Positions 39,838-50,114 of a stretch of 64,000 nucleotides of DNA are shown here, one piece after another. Origin of the DNA: Pseudomonas capeferrum (GTDB lineage Bacteria; Pseudomonadota; Gammaproteobacteria; Pseudomonadales; Pseudomonadaceae); assembly GCF_013523055.1 (NCBI RefSeq), contig NZ_JAAMQM010000006.1, positions 124,001 to 188,000 of the forward strand, given 5' to 3'. Each line of letters starts with the position of its first letter. Position 1 is the first letter of the stretch. The position numbers and the translations under genes are program-made. The notes beneath the pieces were generated by a model, which was given only the letters and a program-made list of their open reading frames with translations, was not told the origin of the DNA and made no database searches.

Positions 39838-40737
39838 ATGACCAAGCAAAATGCCTGCGCGGACACCTTGTCCCTGCTGCTGTTTACCCTGCGCAGCGGC
39901 AAGCTGATGGCGATCAATCTGCTCAAGGTCAGCGAGATCATTCCTTGCCCTCCCTTGACCCGACTGCCGGAATCGCATCCTCATGTCAAAGGCGTGGCTA
40001 CCCTGCGCGGTACGCCGCTCTCGGTGATCGACCTGTCGCGCGCTATCGGCGAACGGCCCCTGGCTAACCCGGATGGCGGCTGCCTGATCGTCACCGACAT
40101 CAGCCGCTCGCGCCAGGGCCTGCACGTGCAGGCCGTGAGCAAGATCCATCATTGCCTGAGCACCGACATCAAGCCGCCGCCCTACGGCTCGGGGGACAAG
40201 TCCTTCATCACCGGCGTCACCCGGGTGGATGACCGGCTGGTGCAGGTGCTGGACATCGAAAAGGTCATCCACACCATTGCGCCAGCCCAGCCCGAACCGC
40301 TTCCCGGTGCGCTGGAGCGCGAAGACATCGCCCTGCTCGGCGCGGCCAATATCCTGGTGGTGGATGACAGTCAGGTCGCCCTGCAGCAGTCGGTGAATAC
40401 CCTGCGCAACCTGGGCGTCGAGTGCCGGACGGCCCGCAGCGCAAGGGATGCGATCAATCTGCTGCTGGAGCTGCAGGGCACCGGCCAGGAGATCAACATC
40501 GTGGTGTCGGACATCGAGATGTCCGAGATGGACGGCTATGCCTTTACCCGCTCCCTTCGGGAAACGCCGGATTTCCAGCACCTCTACGTGCTCCTGCATA
40601 CCTCGCTGGATGCCGGCATGAGCGGTGAGAAAGCCAAGGCAGCCGGGGCCGATGCCATCCTGACCAAGTTCTCTTCGCCGGAGCTGACCGACTGCCTGCT
40701 GGTGGCGGCGCGCGCAGTGGTCTTCACGGAGCGCTGA
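39838..40737 (+). CDS. Chemotaxis coupling protein CheV
   Basis: This 299-residue protein has a CheW-like domain (about 10-160; LLLFTLRSGKLMAINLLKVSEII, HVKGVATLRGTPLSVIDLSRAIG) fused to a receiver (about 173-295; ILVVDDSQVALQQ, phospho-Asp in VVSDIEMSEMDGY, KFSSPELTD). CheV couples receptors to CheA, and its receiver tunes adaptation. The ATG at 39838 follows GAAGG, and earlier in-frame codons overlap norR. The class is certain; which pathway it serves is not visible here. Confidence 0.93.
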   Translation: MTKQNACADTLSLLLFTLRSGKLMAINLLKVSEIIPCPPLTRLPESHPHVKGVATLRGTPLSVIDLSRAIGERPLANPDGGCLIVTDISRSRQGLHVQAVSKIHHCLSTDIKPPPYGSGDKSFITGVTRVDDRLVQVLDIEKVIHTIAPAQPEPLPGALEREDIALLGAANILVVDDSQVALQQSVNTLRNLGVECRTARSARDAINLLLELQGTGQEINIVVSDIEMSEMDGYAFTRSLRETPDFQHLYVLLHTSLDAGMSGEKAKAAGADAILTKFSSPELTDCLLVAARAVVFTER

Positions 40738-40834
40738 TGAAGCGCAGCTAAGCGTGCAGACATGCACTGCGACTTGCAGTAGGGACGGAGTGCGGCATAA
40801 TTCGCGACCCTTGGATATATTTCCGGTGAAGCGA

Positions 40835-41146
40835 ATGAACTATCTCAGGTTCACCCTGCTGGCCTGTGCCTTGGCCAGCAGCATGGCGCACGGCTCCAGC
40901 GAACAGGCCTGGAACGATCACCGTCAGCAGGTGCTGAAAACCTGCCTGGCCGCCAGCCAGCTCAAGGACGCCCATGCCAGTGGCAAGCCCGCGGAGTTCG
41001 ATGACCAGGTGGGTTTCAGCGCCCTGTTGATCGAGGGCCGCTATCCGCAAGCCCACCTGAAAAAGCAGCGCGGCACCGAGCTGTGCCTGTATGACAAACG
41101 GCAAAAGCGCGCATTCGTGACCGAGTGGGCCACGGGCAAACCGTGA
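40835..41146 (+). CDS. Small exported hypothetical protein
   Basis: This 103-residue protein has a signal peptide, MNYLRFTLLACALASSMAHG, and a short mature part with a pair of cysteines (KTCLAASQ, ELCLYD). I do not recognise a family. Its TGA overlaps the GTG start of the broken YkgJ gene (GTGA, 41143-41146), so the two formed an operon. The start could also be the GTG at 40826. Confidence 0.7.
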   Translation: MNYLRFTLLACALASSMAHGSSEQAWNDHRQQVLKTCLAASQLKDAHASGKPAEFDDQVGFSALLIEGRYPQAHLKKQRGTELCLYDKRQKRAFVTEWATGKP

Positions 41147-41884
41147 GCGACACGGCGCAGCGCATTCGCTTTGCCTGCACGGGTGCGGCAAGTGCTGTAC
41201 CGGTCATCATGTCCCGTTGACGCTGGCCGAAACCCAGCGCTGGGCGCGGGACGACAGGCAGGTGATCGTGCTGATCGAAGGCTTTCTCGCCAGTGGCCTC
41301 GGCATCCCCGTTGGCCAACGCACGCATGTCATGCGTCGTTCGCAGCCAGTGCCTTGCGGCAGCGGCGAGTTGCAGGTATCGGTCACCTTCGCCGCCTTCA
41401 ATCCGCAACGCTGCCGTTACCTGGATGCGCGCGATCGATGCAGCATCTATGACGCCCGCCCATTGGTCTGTCGGATCTATCCGATGGAAATCAATCCGCA
41501 TCTCCCCTGCGACCCGAGAACAAGCACTGTCCACCGCAGGCATGAGAAGACGGGCCCGAGCTGATCCTTGGCGGGAAGCTGCTCGATCCGCAGCTCGCCT
41601 CGCTCATCGAAGCCTCGCGCCAGACCGACCGTGATGAGATCCACGCCAAGGTCGCTCTCTGCCAAGCCCTGGGCATGACCACCAGCGCCTTCAAGAACAA
41701 TGGTTTCACGGCCTACCTGCCCAACATGGGCGTCCTGGCGTCAGCGCTCGAGGACCTGCCGCCGGATCAGGGCAGCCGCTGGAACCTGCATGTGGAAGAT
41801 GCCGAGCTGGCCAGCGGCCTGGTCGCCCATGGCCTGGAGATCACCGACGCGCCGCCGCTCTATTACGCCTTTATCGGATTCTGA
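41143..41884 (+). pseudogene. YkgJ-family cysteine cluster protein, broken by three lesions
   Basis: Pieced together, the product begins SDTAQRIRFACTGCGKCCTG and continues TLAETQRWARDD, CSIYDARPLVCRIYPMEINP, MTTSAFKNNGFTAYLPNMG, ending PPLYYAFIGF. To read it, one T must be added near 41184 and one C in the run at 41504-41507, and a TGA at 41543 must be TGG. The span of 742 bases is two short of 248 codons, as expected. The metal-binding cysteines lie on both sides of the first lesion. Confidence 0.82.
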
Positions 41885-41969
41885 AGCGGGTCGGGGCAGC
41901 GCGAGACGACTAAGCTTTCAACGCTGTCACTTTCACGTCACTGCGCCGACCCGATCCAGGCGCTATAAG

Positions 41970-43178
41970 ATGACTCATAGCGAACCTTCTCCCTGGTGCC
42001 TTCTCTGCATGCGACGTCCTTCCCGCTCGATCGTCCTGGCCTTCCTGGCGTTGCCCCTCCTCGCCGCGCTGGTCTTTTGGCTGAACGAACGCCAGAGCGA
42101 TACTGCACCACGCTCGTCGGCAGCCATCCCGGTGCGCGTGATCAGCGTAGCCCAGCAGGATGTACCACGGCATGTCAGCGCGCTCGGTTCGGTGCTGTCG
42201 CTGCACAGTGTCGAGGTACGGCCGCAGGTCGACGGCATCCTGACCAAGGTGTTGGTCAAGGAAGGCCAGTGGGTCGGTCGGGGCGATCTGCTGGCCACCC
42301 TCGATGATCGCTCGATCCGAGCCAGCCTGGACCAGGCCCGCGCCCAGCTCGGGCAGAGCCAGGCGCAATTGCAAGGAGCCGCGGTCGACCTCAGGCGCTA
42401 CCGTTTGCTCAGCACCGACGACGGCGTGTCGAAGCAGACCCTCGACCAGCAACAAGCGCTCTACACCCAGCTGCAGGCAACGGTGAAAGGCAACCAGGCG
42501 GCCATCGCCAATGCGCAGGTGCAGCTGTCCCATACGCAGATCCATTCCCCGGTGACGGGGCGCGTGGGTATCCGCAACATCGATGAAGGCAACCTGGTGC
42601 GTTCCAGCGACGCCAGGGGCCTGTTCAGCGTGACCCAGATCGATCCTATCGCCGTGGAGTTCTCCCTGCCGCAGCAGATGCTGCCGACCCTGCAGAAGTT
42701 GCTCAAGGCATCCACGCCCGCGCAGGTGCTGGCTTTCATGGATGCGGACGGTGAAAACACCTTGCTTGGCGAAGGCCATCTGGCGCTGATCGACAACCAG
42801 ATCGCAGCCAACACCGGCACCGTGCGGATCAAGGCCGAATTCGGCAACGCCGATGCGCGTCTGTGGCCAGGCCAACTGGTCACGGTGCAATTGCGCACGG
42901 GCATCGATCAACAGGCCCTGGTCGTGCCGCCGCCAGTGGTGCAACGCGGGCTCGATGGCCACTTCGTCTATCGCCTGGAGGGCGACCAAGTAACCAGCGT
43001 TCCCGTCAAGGTGCTTTACCAGGACAGTGCACTGACCACAGTGGCTGGGGTCAAGGTCGGCGACCTTCTGGTACTCGATGGTCAATCACGGCTCAAGCCC
43101 GGAGCGCGGGTCAAGGTGGTCCCACAGGAGGCGAACACGGACAGCGATGACATGGCCGATGGACGGAGCCGGCCATGA
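41970..43178 (+). CDS. RND efflux periplasmic adaptor (membrane fusion protein)
   Basis: This 402-residue adaptor links the RND pump to an outer-membrane channel. After an N-terminal membrane/signal segment (IVLAFLALPLLAALVFWLNE) come the lipoyl-like half motifs (VEVRPQVDGILTKVLVKEGQWVGRG, HTQIHSPVTGRVGIRNIDEG) and a coiled-coil hairpin between (LDQARAQLGQSQAQ...TLDQQQALYTQLQ). A barrel and membrane-proximal domain complete it. It overlaps the pump gene by four bases. The start could be the ATG at 42009; neither has a good ribosome site. No lipobox is seen. Confidence 0.92.
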   Translation: MTHSEPSPWCLLCMRRPSRSIVLAFLALPLLAALVFWLNERQSDTAPRSSAAIPVRVISVAQQDVPRHVSALGSVLSLHSVEVRPQVDGILTKVLVKEGQWVGRGDLLATLDDRSIRASLDQARAQLGQSQAQLQGAAVDLRRYRLLSTDDGVSKQTLDQQQALYTQLQATVKGNQAAIANAQVQLSHTQIHSPVTGRVGIRNIDEGNLVRSSDARGLFSVTQIDPIAVEFSLPQQMLPTLQKLLKASTPAQVLAFMDADGENTLLGEGHLALIDNQIAANTGTVRIKAEFGNADARLWPGQLVTVQLRTGIDQQALVVPPPVVQRGLDGHFVYRLEGDQVTSVPVKVLYQDSALTTVAGVKVGDLLVLDGQSRLKPGARVKVVPQEANTDSDDMADGRSRP

Positions 43179-46100
43179 TCGAACGCAACGGAGTCTCGGC
43201 CTGGTGCATCGATCATCCGGTAGCCACGTTGTTGCTGACGCTCGCCCTGCTTTTGCTCGGCGCCGTGGCCTTTCCTCGCCTTCCGGTCGCGCCTTTGCCG
43301 GAAGCCGACTTTCCGACCATCCAGGTCACGACACAGTTGCCCGGTGCCAGCCCGGAAACCATGGCCTCCTCGGTAGCGACCCCACTGGAGGTGCAGTTCA
43401 GCGCCATCCCTGGCATGGGCCAGATGACCAGTAGCAGCGCCTTGGGCTCGACGACGCTGATCCTGCAGTTCAGCCTGGACAAGAACATCGACACGGCGGC
43501 TCAAGAGGTGCAGGCGGCGATCAATACCGCCACCTCGCGCCTGCCTCGGGATCTCCCCAACCCGCCCACCTGGCGCAAGGTCAATCCGGCCGACAGCCCG
43601 GTACTGATCCTCACCGTCAGCTCGGCGCAATTGCCTGGGGAGGCCTTGAGCGACTACGCCGAAACCCTGCTGGCCCGGCAGTTGAGCCAGATCGATGGGG
43701 TCGGTCTGATCAACATCACCGGGCAACTGCGCCCAGCGATCCGCGTCCAGGCCCAACCGGAAAAACTCGCCGCGGTCGGCCTGACCCTGGCCGACCTGCG
43801 CCTGGCCATCCAGCAGACCAGCCTGAACCTGGCCAAGGGCGCGCTGTACGGCGAGCACAGCGTGTCGACCCTCGCCGCCAACGATCAGCTGTTCCATCCC
43901 GATGACTATGCGCAACTGATCGTTTCCTACCGCGAGGGCGCTCCGGTGCACCTGCGGGATGTCGCCACGGTGATCCAGGGCGCGGAGAACACCTACGTCA
44001 AGGCCTGGTCCGGCGACCAGCCAGGCCTCAACCTGGTGGTATTCCGTCAGCCTGGCGCCAATATCGTCGACACGGTCGACCGCGTGCTTGGAGCGCTGCC
44101 CAGGCTGCAGGAAATGCTGCCGGCATCGGTCGAGGTCCGTGTGCTCAACGATCGTACCCAGACCATCCGCGCTTCCCTGCACGAAGTCGAATTGACCCTG
44201 ATGATCGCCGTGGCGCTGGTGATCGGGGTCATGGCGCTGTTCCTGCGCCAGTGGTCGGCGACCTTCGTGGTCTCGAGCGTGCTGGGGGTTTCGCTGATCG
44301 CCAGTTGCGCGGTGATGTACCTGCTCGGCTTCAGCCTGAACAACCTGACCCTGGTAGCGATCGTCATCTCCGTGGGTTTCGTGGTCGACGACGCTATCGT
44401 CGTGGTCGAGAACATCCATCGTCACCTGGAGGCTGGCGATGACAGCCGTACGGCGGCGATCAAGGGAGCCGGCGAGATCGGTTTCACCGTGGTGTCGATC
44501 AGCTTTTCGCTGATTGCCGCGTTCATTCCGCTGCTGTTCATGGGCGGCGTGGTAGGTCGCCTGTTCAAGGAATTCGCCCTGACGGCCACGGCCACCATCC
44601 TGATCTCCGTGGTGGTGTCGCTGACCCTTGCGCCAACGTTGAGCGCGCTACTCATGCGACGTCCACCGCGCGAGCGACAAGGCGGCCTCGGGGAGCGCCT
44701 GCTGGGATGGTACGAGACAGGCCTGAATCGTGCGCTCGCTCACCAGCGCCTGACCCTGGGTGTGTTCGGCTTCACGTTGCTGTTGGCGGTCGCGGGCTAT
44801 GTCGCCATCCCCAAGGGTTTCTTCCCGTTGCAGGATACCGCCTTCGTTCTCGGTACCAGCGAGGCGGCGGCGGATGTTTCCTACCCGACCATGATCGAAA
44901 AGCACCGGGCGCTGGCCAGGATCATCGCAGCCGATCCGGCGGTGCGTGCCTTCTCCCACGCCGTGGGGGTGACCGGCAGCAATCAGACGATCGCCAACGG
45001 CCGATTCTGGATCGCGTTGAAACCCCGCGGCGAACGCGACGTCTCGGCGAGCGAGCTGATCGATCGACTGCGGCCCAGGCTGGCCGAGGTGCCAGGCGTT
45101 GTCCTCTACCTGCGGGCCGGCCAGGATATCAACCTCAGTTCCGGCCCTTCCCGGACCCAGTACCAGTATGTGCTCAAGAGCAACGACGGCCAGGCGCTGA
45201 ACCTGTGGACTCAACGCCTGACCGAGCGCCTGCATCAGGTCCCGCAATTGCGCGACTTGTCCAACGACCTGCAGTTGGGCGCCAGCGTCACGCGGATCGA
45301 TATCGACCGCCAGGCTGCGGCGCGCTTTGGCCTGACCACCGCGGATGTCGACCAGGCCTTGTACGATGCCTTTGGCCAGCGCCAGATCAGTGAATTCCAG
45401 ACCGAGACCAATCAGTACAAAGTGATCCTGGAGCTCGATGCTCGTCAGCGTGGCAAGGTGCAAAGCCTCGATTTTTTCTATCTGCGCTCGCCCCTGACGG
45501 GAGAAATGGTCCCGCTGTCAGCGCTCGCCAAGGCCGCGGCGCCCAGCACCGGCCCGCTGTCGATCAGTCACGATGGCCTGTTCCCGGCAGCCAACCTGTC
45601 ATTCAACCTCGCGCCAGGCGTTGCCTTGGGCGATGCAGTGAGGATCCTCGATCGTACCCAACAGGAGCTGGGCATGCCCGACTCGATCACGGGTAATTTC
45701 CAGGGTGCGGCCCAAGCGTTCCAGAGCTCGTTGTCGAGCCAGCCGTGGTTGATCCTGGCTGCGCTGGTAGCTGTCTACATCATCCTCGGGGTGCTCTACG
45801 AAAGCTTCGTGCATCCGCTCACGATCATTTCCACCTTGCCCTCGGCCGGTCTTGGCGCCGTGGCGCTGCTGTGGCTGATGGGCCAGGACTTCAGCATCAT
45901 GGGCCTGATCGGCATAGTGCTGCTGATCGGGATCGTCAAGAAGAACGGCATCCTGCTCATCGATTTCGCGCTGGACGCCCAGCGCCGCCAGGGCCTGTCA
46001 CCCGAGCAGGCGATCCGCCAGGCATGCCTGACACGTTTCCGCCCGATCATCATGACTACGCTTGCCGCCCTGCTAGGGGCGTTGCCGTTGATGTTCGGCT

Positions 46101-46267
46101 TTGGAGCGGGCGCCGAGCTGCGTCAGCCATTGGGAATCGCCGTGGTGGGCGGGTTGCTGGTCAGCCAGGCCCTGACCTTGTTCACCACGCCGGTCATCTA
46201 CCTCACGCTGGAGCGTCTGTTTCACCACGGCCAAGCGGTACGCAAAACCGCAGTCGACGAGCGCTAA
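43175..46267 (+). CDS. RND efflux pump permease
   Basis: This 1030-residue inner-membrane antiporter of the HAE1/MdtB-MuxB type has family landmarks PLPEADFPTIQVTTQLPGAS near 35, VVDDAIVVVENIHRH (proton-relay Asp pair) near 405, GFFPLQDTAF, and the C-terminal repeat VLLIGIVKKNGILLIDFAL near 925 with PLMFGFGAGAELRQPLG. It works with the adaptor just upstream. No outer-membrane channel gene follows, so a shared one must be used. Drug range unknown. Confidence 0.94.
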   Translation: MIERNGVSAWCIDHPVATLLLTLALLLLGAVAFPRLPVAPLPEADFPTIQVTTQLPGASPETMASSVATPLEVQFSAIPGMGQMTSSSALGSTTLILQFSLDKNIDTAAQEVQAAINTATSRLPRDLPNPPTWRKVNPADSPVLILTVSSAQLPGEALSDYAETLLARQLSQIDGVGLINITGQLRPAIRVQAQPEKLAAVGLTLADLRLAIQQTSLNLAKGALYGEHSVSTLAANDQLFHPDDYAQLIVSYREGAPVHLRDVATVIQGAENTYVKAWSGDQPGLNLVVFRQPGANIVDTVDRVLGALPRLQEMLPASVEVRVLNDRTQTIRASLHEVELTLMIAVALVIGVMALFLRQWSATFVVSSVLGVSLIASCAVMYLLGFSLNNLTLVAIVISVGFVVDDAIVVVENIHRHLEAGDDSRTAAIKGAGEIGFTVVSISFSLIAAFIPLLFMGGVVGRLFKEFALTATATILISVVVSLTLAPTLSALLMRRPPRERQGGLGERLLGWYETGLNRALAHQRLTLGVFGFTLLLAVAGYVAIPKGFFPLQDTAFVLGTSEAAADVSYPTMIEKHRALARIIAADPAVRAFSHAVGVTGSNQTIANGRFWIALKPRGERDVSASELIDRLRPRLAEVPGVVLYLRAGQDINLSSGPSRTQYQYVLKSNDGQALNLWTQRLTERLHQVPQLRDLSNDLQLGASVTRIDIDRQAAARFGLTTADVDQALYDAFGQRQISEFQTETNQYKVILELDARQRGKVQSLDFFYLRSPLTGEMVPLSALAKAAAPSTGPLSISHDGLFPAANLSFNLAPGVALGDAVRILDRTQQELGMPDSITGNFQGAAQAFQSSLSSQPWLILAALVAVYIILGVLYESFVHPLTIISTLPSAGLGAVALLWLMGQDFSIMGLIGIVLLIGIVKKNGILLIDFALDAQRRQGLSPEQAIRQACLTRFRPIIMTTLAALLGALPLMFGFGAGAELRQPLGIAVVGGLLVSQALTLFTTPVIYLTLERLFHHGQAVRKTAVDER

Positions 46268-46430
46268 GCTCTCTAGTACGCGGATTAGCGGATGTTCGCC
46301 GAACGATAGCCGCATGATTGTTACTTTTCCCACAACAGTGCTTCTTCACCCAAGCGCTGTTTCGTCCCTGTTCGGAGTATTAGATTAGGCCTGTCCAATT
46401 AACACTTGCCTTGCAAGAAGGTTTTATCAA

Positions 46431-46655
46431 ATGTCCAACAGTATGGGTATTGCCAGCGTATTCGTCTTGTCTTCCTTGTTATTGTCGCCTTTGGCCATGG
46501 CGGAAGAATCGCCAGCGTTCGTTGCGCGCAATGCCGAACTTTCCGCCGCTCATCAACAGGCTCGCGATACTTACGCGAAACAGCAGGCAGAGTCGGCAAA
46601 AGACGCACAGCAGGCGGCCTCGCAGACTGCAATAGATGACAGCTCCGAGAGTTGA
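46431..46655 (+). CDS. Small exported hypothetical protein
   Basis: This 74-residue protein has a clear signal peptide (MSNSMGIASVFVLSSLLLSP, then LAMAEE) and a short, Ala/Gln-rich, highly charged helical mature part (ARNAELSAAHQQARDTYAKQ). AAGAAGG lies upstream of the ATG. I do not recognise a family. A strong terminator lies 75 bases downstream. Confidence 0.65.
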   Translation: MSNSMGIASVFVLSSLLLSPLAMAEESPAFVARNAELSAAHQQARDTYAKQQAESAKDAQQAASQTAIDDSSES

Positions 46656-46729
46656 GCAGGCGTCATTTCGCACTTTAACGGCCGCTTGGCCATTGCATGG
46701 CCACTGCCTGCATCGATGTGTTAGCCTCT

Positions 46730-46758
46730 AAAAGCCGCTGCCGATCAGCGGCTTTTTT
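46730..46758 (+). terminator. Terminator upstream of the OprD porin gene
   Basis: AAAAGCCGCTG and CAGCGGCTTTT form an 11-base stem around CCGAT, followed by T residues. Confidence 0.88.
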
Positions 46759-46858
46759 CATGCGTGGCAACTCCCCGCCTGTCGGGTTCGCACTTTATCC
46801 AAACGTGCTCGAATCGAGAATAACAACTGCCACGCACCTGTTTGAGGAGCTTGTACCG

Positions 46859-48190
46859 GTGCCTTCCGCGTTTCGTTTTACCCCGCTGTTCTTTGCACTC
46901 ACTGCAACGATCCCCCTTACCGTCCAGGCCGACGAAGATCAGGCCGAAGGGTTCATCGAAGGTTCGTCCCTGAAGCTGCACGCCCGCAACGCCTACTTCA
47001 ACCGCAATCAGCTCGATCGTGGCTACCGCGATGGTCGTGAATGGGGCCAGGGTTTCATCGCACGTTTCGAATCGGGCTACACGCCGGGTGTGATCGGCGT
47101 CGGCGTTGATGCCCATGCCATGCTGGGCCTGAAGCTCGATGGCGGTGGCGGGCACGCGGGCAGCAGCATCCTGCCTGTCCACTACAACGAAGATGGCGAG
47201 TTGGGCAAAGCGCCTGACTCGTTTTCCACCGCGGGCGCGGCGATCAAGTTCAAGGCGTTCGACACCGAGCTCAAGGCAGGCGACCTGTTTCTCAGCAATC
47301 CAGTGATCGCCGGTGGCGAGACGCGCATGCTGCCGCAGACGTTTCGCGGGGTCAGCCTGACCAACAACAGCATCGACGGGCTGTTGCTCGAAGGCGGCCA
47401 GGCCAGCTTCACCAAGCCCTACAACCAGAGCGGCCATCGGCGCATCGACACTTTCTATGCCCAACTGCCGGAAGGCACCAAGAGCCAGCATCTGAACTGG
47501 GCGGGCGCGGTCTGGAGTGGTAACGAAAACATCGTGGCCAGCCTGTATGCCGCCGAGCTGAAGGACGTCTGGAACCAGTACTACGCCGACTTCGACTACG
47601 TCCACGTGGTCAACGATTGGCTGAGCCTCAACCCGGGCCTGCACTATTACCACACCCAGGATACCGGCCAGGCACTGCTCGGCCATATCGACAACAACAC
47701 CTACAGCCTGCACTTCACCGTCAATGCCGGTCATCACAGTGTCACTGCCGCCTACCAGCGCGTAAACGGGGATACCCCGTTCGACTACATCAACCAGGGC
47801 GACAGCGTGTTTCTCGACAACTCGCGCATGTACTCGGACTTCAACGGCCCCAACGAGCGTTCGTGGAAGCTGCAGTACGACTACGATTTCTCGGGCGTCG
47901 GTGTGCCTGGGCTGACGTCGACGGTGGCCTACTCGCGCGGTGAGGTCGACCTGACCAAGGCGGATGCGTCCAGCGTGGCGTATGGCAGCTGGTACCAGGA
48001 GGACGGCAAGAACGCACATCACTGGGAACGCGATATCGACCTCAAGTACGTCGTGCGCGAAGGCGACTACAAGGATCTGTCGGTCCTGCTGCGCTGGGCC
48101 AGCCATCGCGGCAGCCAGGGCTACTCCGCGGTGGATCGCGATGTGGATGAGTACCGCGTGATCGTCGACTATCCGTTCGACGTTTTCTGA
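46859..48190 (+). CDS. OprD-family outer-membrane porin
   Basis: This 443-residue outer-membrane channel has a signal peptide ([20 protein letters not shown]), then beta-strand segments: [34 protein letters not shown], and late [15 protein letters not shown] with a terminal aromatic Phe after [10 protein letters not shown]. OprD porins take up amino acids, aromatic acids or similar nutrients; the substrate is not evident. GTG 46859 with GAGGAG upstream is the likely start, and earlier frame extends across the terminator. Confidence 0.92.
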   Translation: MPSAFRFTPLFFALTATIPLTVQADEDQAEGFIEGSSLKLHARNAYFNRNQLDRGYRDGREWGQGFIARFESGYTPGVIGVGVDAHAMLGLKLDGGGGHAGSSILPVHYNEDGELGKAPDSFSTAGAAIKFKAFDTELKAGDLFLSNPVIAGGETRMLPQTFRGVSLTNNSIDGLLLEGGQASFTKPYNQSGHRRIDTFYAQLPEGTKSQHLNWAGAVWSGNENIVASLYAAELKDVWNQYYADFDYVHVVNDWLSLNPGLHYYHTQDTGQALLGHIDNNTYSLHFTVNAGHHSVTAAYQRVNGDTPFDYINQGDSVFLDNSRMYSDFNGPNERSWKLQYDYDFSGVGVPGLTSTVAYSRGEVDLTKADASSVAYGSWYQEDGKNAHHWERDIDLKYVVREGDYKDLSVLLRWASHRGSQGYSAVDRDVDEYRVIVDYPFDVF

Positions 48191-48213
48191 TCGGCAGCAA
48201 ATCCCGAGACACA

Positions 48214-48238
48214 TGAGCCGGCGCATCGCCGGCTCATT
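48214..48238 (+). terminator. Hairpin after the OprD gene
   Basis: TGAGCCGGCG and CGCCGGCTCA flank a three-base loop. The T-run is short, so termination may be weak. Confidence 0.55.
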
Positions 48239-48345
48239 CCGCCGGACGGCGCGCCAAACGGTTGTCCGGTCAGGGCACGCTCCCTAGAATCCCCCCGCCG
48301 CGTAAAGGCCCTGCCCTCCTGGCTCGAGAATTTGCAGTAGCGAGC

Positions 48346-49433
48346 ATGACGTTGCCCACTCGACCACCGCGTTCTCTGTACACGTTTCGTCCCGAGCTGA
48401 TCCTCAATCTGGGGAGCTGCCTGGCCGTGCTCGCGGAGTGGTGTATCAGCTTCACCCGTCGGACTTCAGGACTCAAGGGCGAGTTCGCGGGACTGGTTGC
48501 CGGCTCGATGCGGCTGTCCTATTTCACTGAGCTGTTCAACGTCTGGATATCGGCACCGACAGCAGCATCAACCTGATCAACAGCGACGGCTTGCTCCTGG
48601 CTCGACAGCCTGCCGAAGCACATGACTCGGTGATTGGCAGTGATTACAGCAAGCGCCCCAACTTCGAGCGTATCCGCCGGGAGCGAAACGGCAGCTTCAC
48701 GGCGCCTTCGGCCTCTCTGGGACGCGAACGCCTGTATACCTTTGCCAAGTGGCAGAGCTGCCGCTGATCGTTCTGGTCACACAGTCCTCCGACGAGGTGT
48801 ATCGGTCTTGGCGCCGCACCGTCCTGCTTGTCAGCGTGGCGACCGGCGCATTGTGCCTGGGTATGTTCTGGCTGACGCTACTGCTGGGTCGCGAGCTGCG
48901 CCCTAGGCAAGAGGCCGAGCGTGGCCTGGAGATCCTGGCGGCCACTGACAGCTTGACGGGCCTGGCCAACCGCCGCCGACTGGATCAGGTGTTGAAGCAG
49001 GAGTGGGCAAGAGCGCAGCGTAATCGCACGACCATGGCGGTGTTGATGATCGATGGGGATCATTTCAAGGCGTGCAATCAATGCCATGGACACGCGGGCG
49101 GGGGCCATGCGTCGCGCGAATTGGCGTTGACCAGTGCCGAGTGCATTCGTCGGCCGGCTGATGTTGCCGCGCGATATGGAGGAGAAGAGTTTCAGGTGTA
49201 TTGCCCAGACAGGGCTTGCGGGCGCATTGCTATTGGCCGAGCGTATCCGCGCGCGAATGGACGCACTACCTAGACATTCAGGGGATACGGCACCGATTAC
49301 CGTGAGTATAGGCATCGGCATTCGTGAACCGGCCACCCAGCAGGACCTGGCCGGTCTGCTGGGTGTCGCGGATGAAGCGCTCTACCGGGCCAAGGCCATG
49401 GGCCGCAACCGGGTGGAGAGCTTGCCCGATTAA
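48346..49433 (+). pseudogene. Cache-GGDEF diguanylate cyclase, broken
   Basis: Fragments in three frames add up to one sensor cyclase: GEFAGLVAGSMRLSYFTELF, then SSINLINSDGLLLARQP, a membrane helix (LLVSVATGALCLGMFWLTLL), ATDSLTGLANRRRLD, ARYGGEEFQV with an RxxD site, and ITVSIGIGI...DEALYRAKAMGRNRVE. A base is missing near 48543 and 48749, and there is another shift near 49200. In addition the metal motif reads NQCHGHAGGGH where ND..GH..GD is usual. Part of the N-terminal sensor also seems lost. It cannot make an active enzyme as written. Confidence 0.85.
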
Positions 49434-49906
49434 GAGCGAGCGCGCGCAGCGTCGCGCAGGGCTTTCACTTTATCGTGGTTCTGCTGTACGCCTTGCAGCT
49501 GCTTTTCAACCAGCGCGTAGACCGGGTCGGCGGTGGTCACATTCAGCTTGATCAGCTTCTCGCGGGCATTCTTGTAGCTCTTCAGCGCCACGTCTTCGCC
49601 ACGCTCGACTTCATTGAGGATGGCTTCTTCATCCTTGCCGGTCACCAGGGACTTCAGGTTGACCCAGCCACGGTGCAGGTCTGCGGAAACACTGGTAGTG
49701 GTTTCCGGATCACCGCCCAGACGACGCACTTCCGACTGCAGCTCGGTAGCGGCAGTGCGGCAGGAGGCAGCACGGTCTACGAAGAATTGCTTGAGCTGGG
49801 GGTTCTTGATGTCGTCGGCCGACTCACGGAAACCCTTTTCACCGTCCTTGCTGGTTTCGATCAGGTCGTTCAGTACTTCGATGATGTCTTTATTGAGATC
49901 GCTCAT
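49430..49906 (-). CDS. PA2169-family four-helix-bundle protein (DUF2383)
   Basis: This 158-residue, highly charged helical protein starts MSDLNKDIIEVLNDLIETSK. It has the family block DGEKGFRESADDIKNPQLKQ, AASCRTAATELQSEVRRLGGDP and ERGEDVALKSYKNA. The fold is ferritin-like without an obvious metal site. Members are stress-associated in Pseudomonas, but the role is not defined. The gene is monocistronic, and AAGGAGTAAGCATC precedes the start. Confidence 0.88.
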   Translation of the reverse strand: MSDLNKDIIEVLNDLIETSKDGEKGFRESADDIKNPQLKQFFVDRAASCRTAATELQSEVRRLGGDPETTTSVSADLHRGWVNLKSLVTGKDEEAILNEVERGEDVALKSYKNAREKLIKLNVTTADPVYALVEKQLQGVQQNHDKVKALRDAARARS

Positions 49907-50114
49907 GATGCTTACTCCTTGAACAGGGATCAGGTGTTAGTCCTAGAGATAGGAGCAGCCTTCATGCCAACTTGTTCAATTTAAATTAATTCAGCAAAAT
50001 CAACAGGTTAAGTTTTAAATAAAGCTATGGCGTCCTGCGTTCTGCATGACGGCGCTTTGGCCTTCGTGCAGATTGCAGTATCGTCCCGGACCCTTCACGC
50101 AGCTGGTGCCCTCG

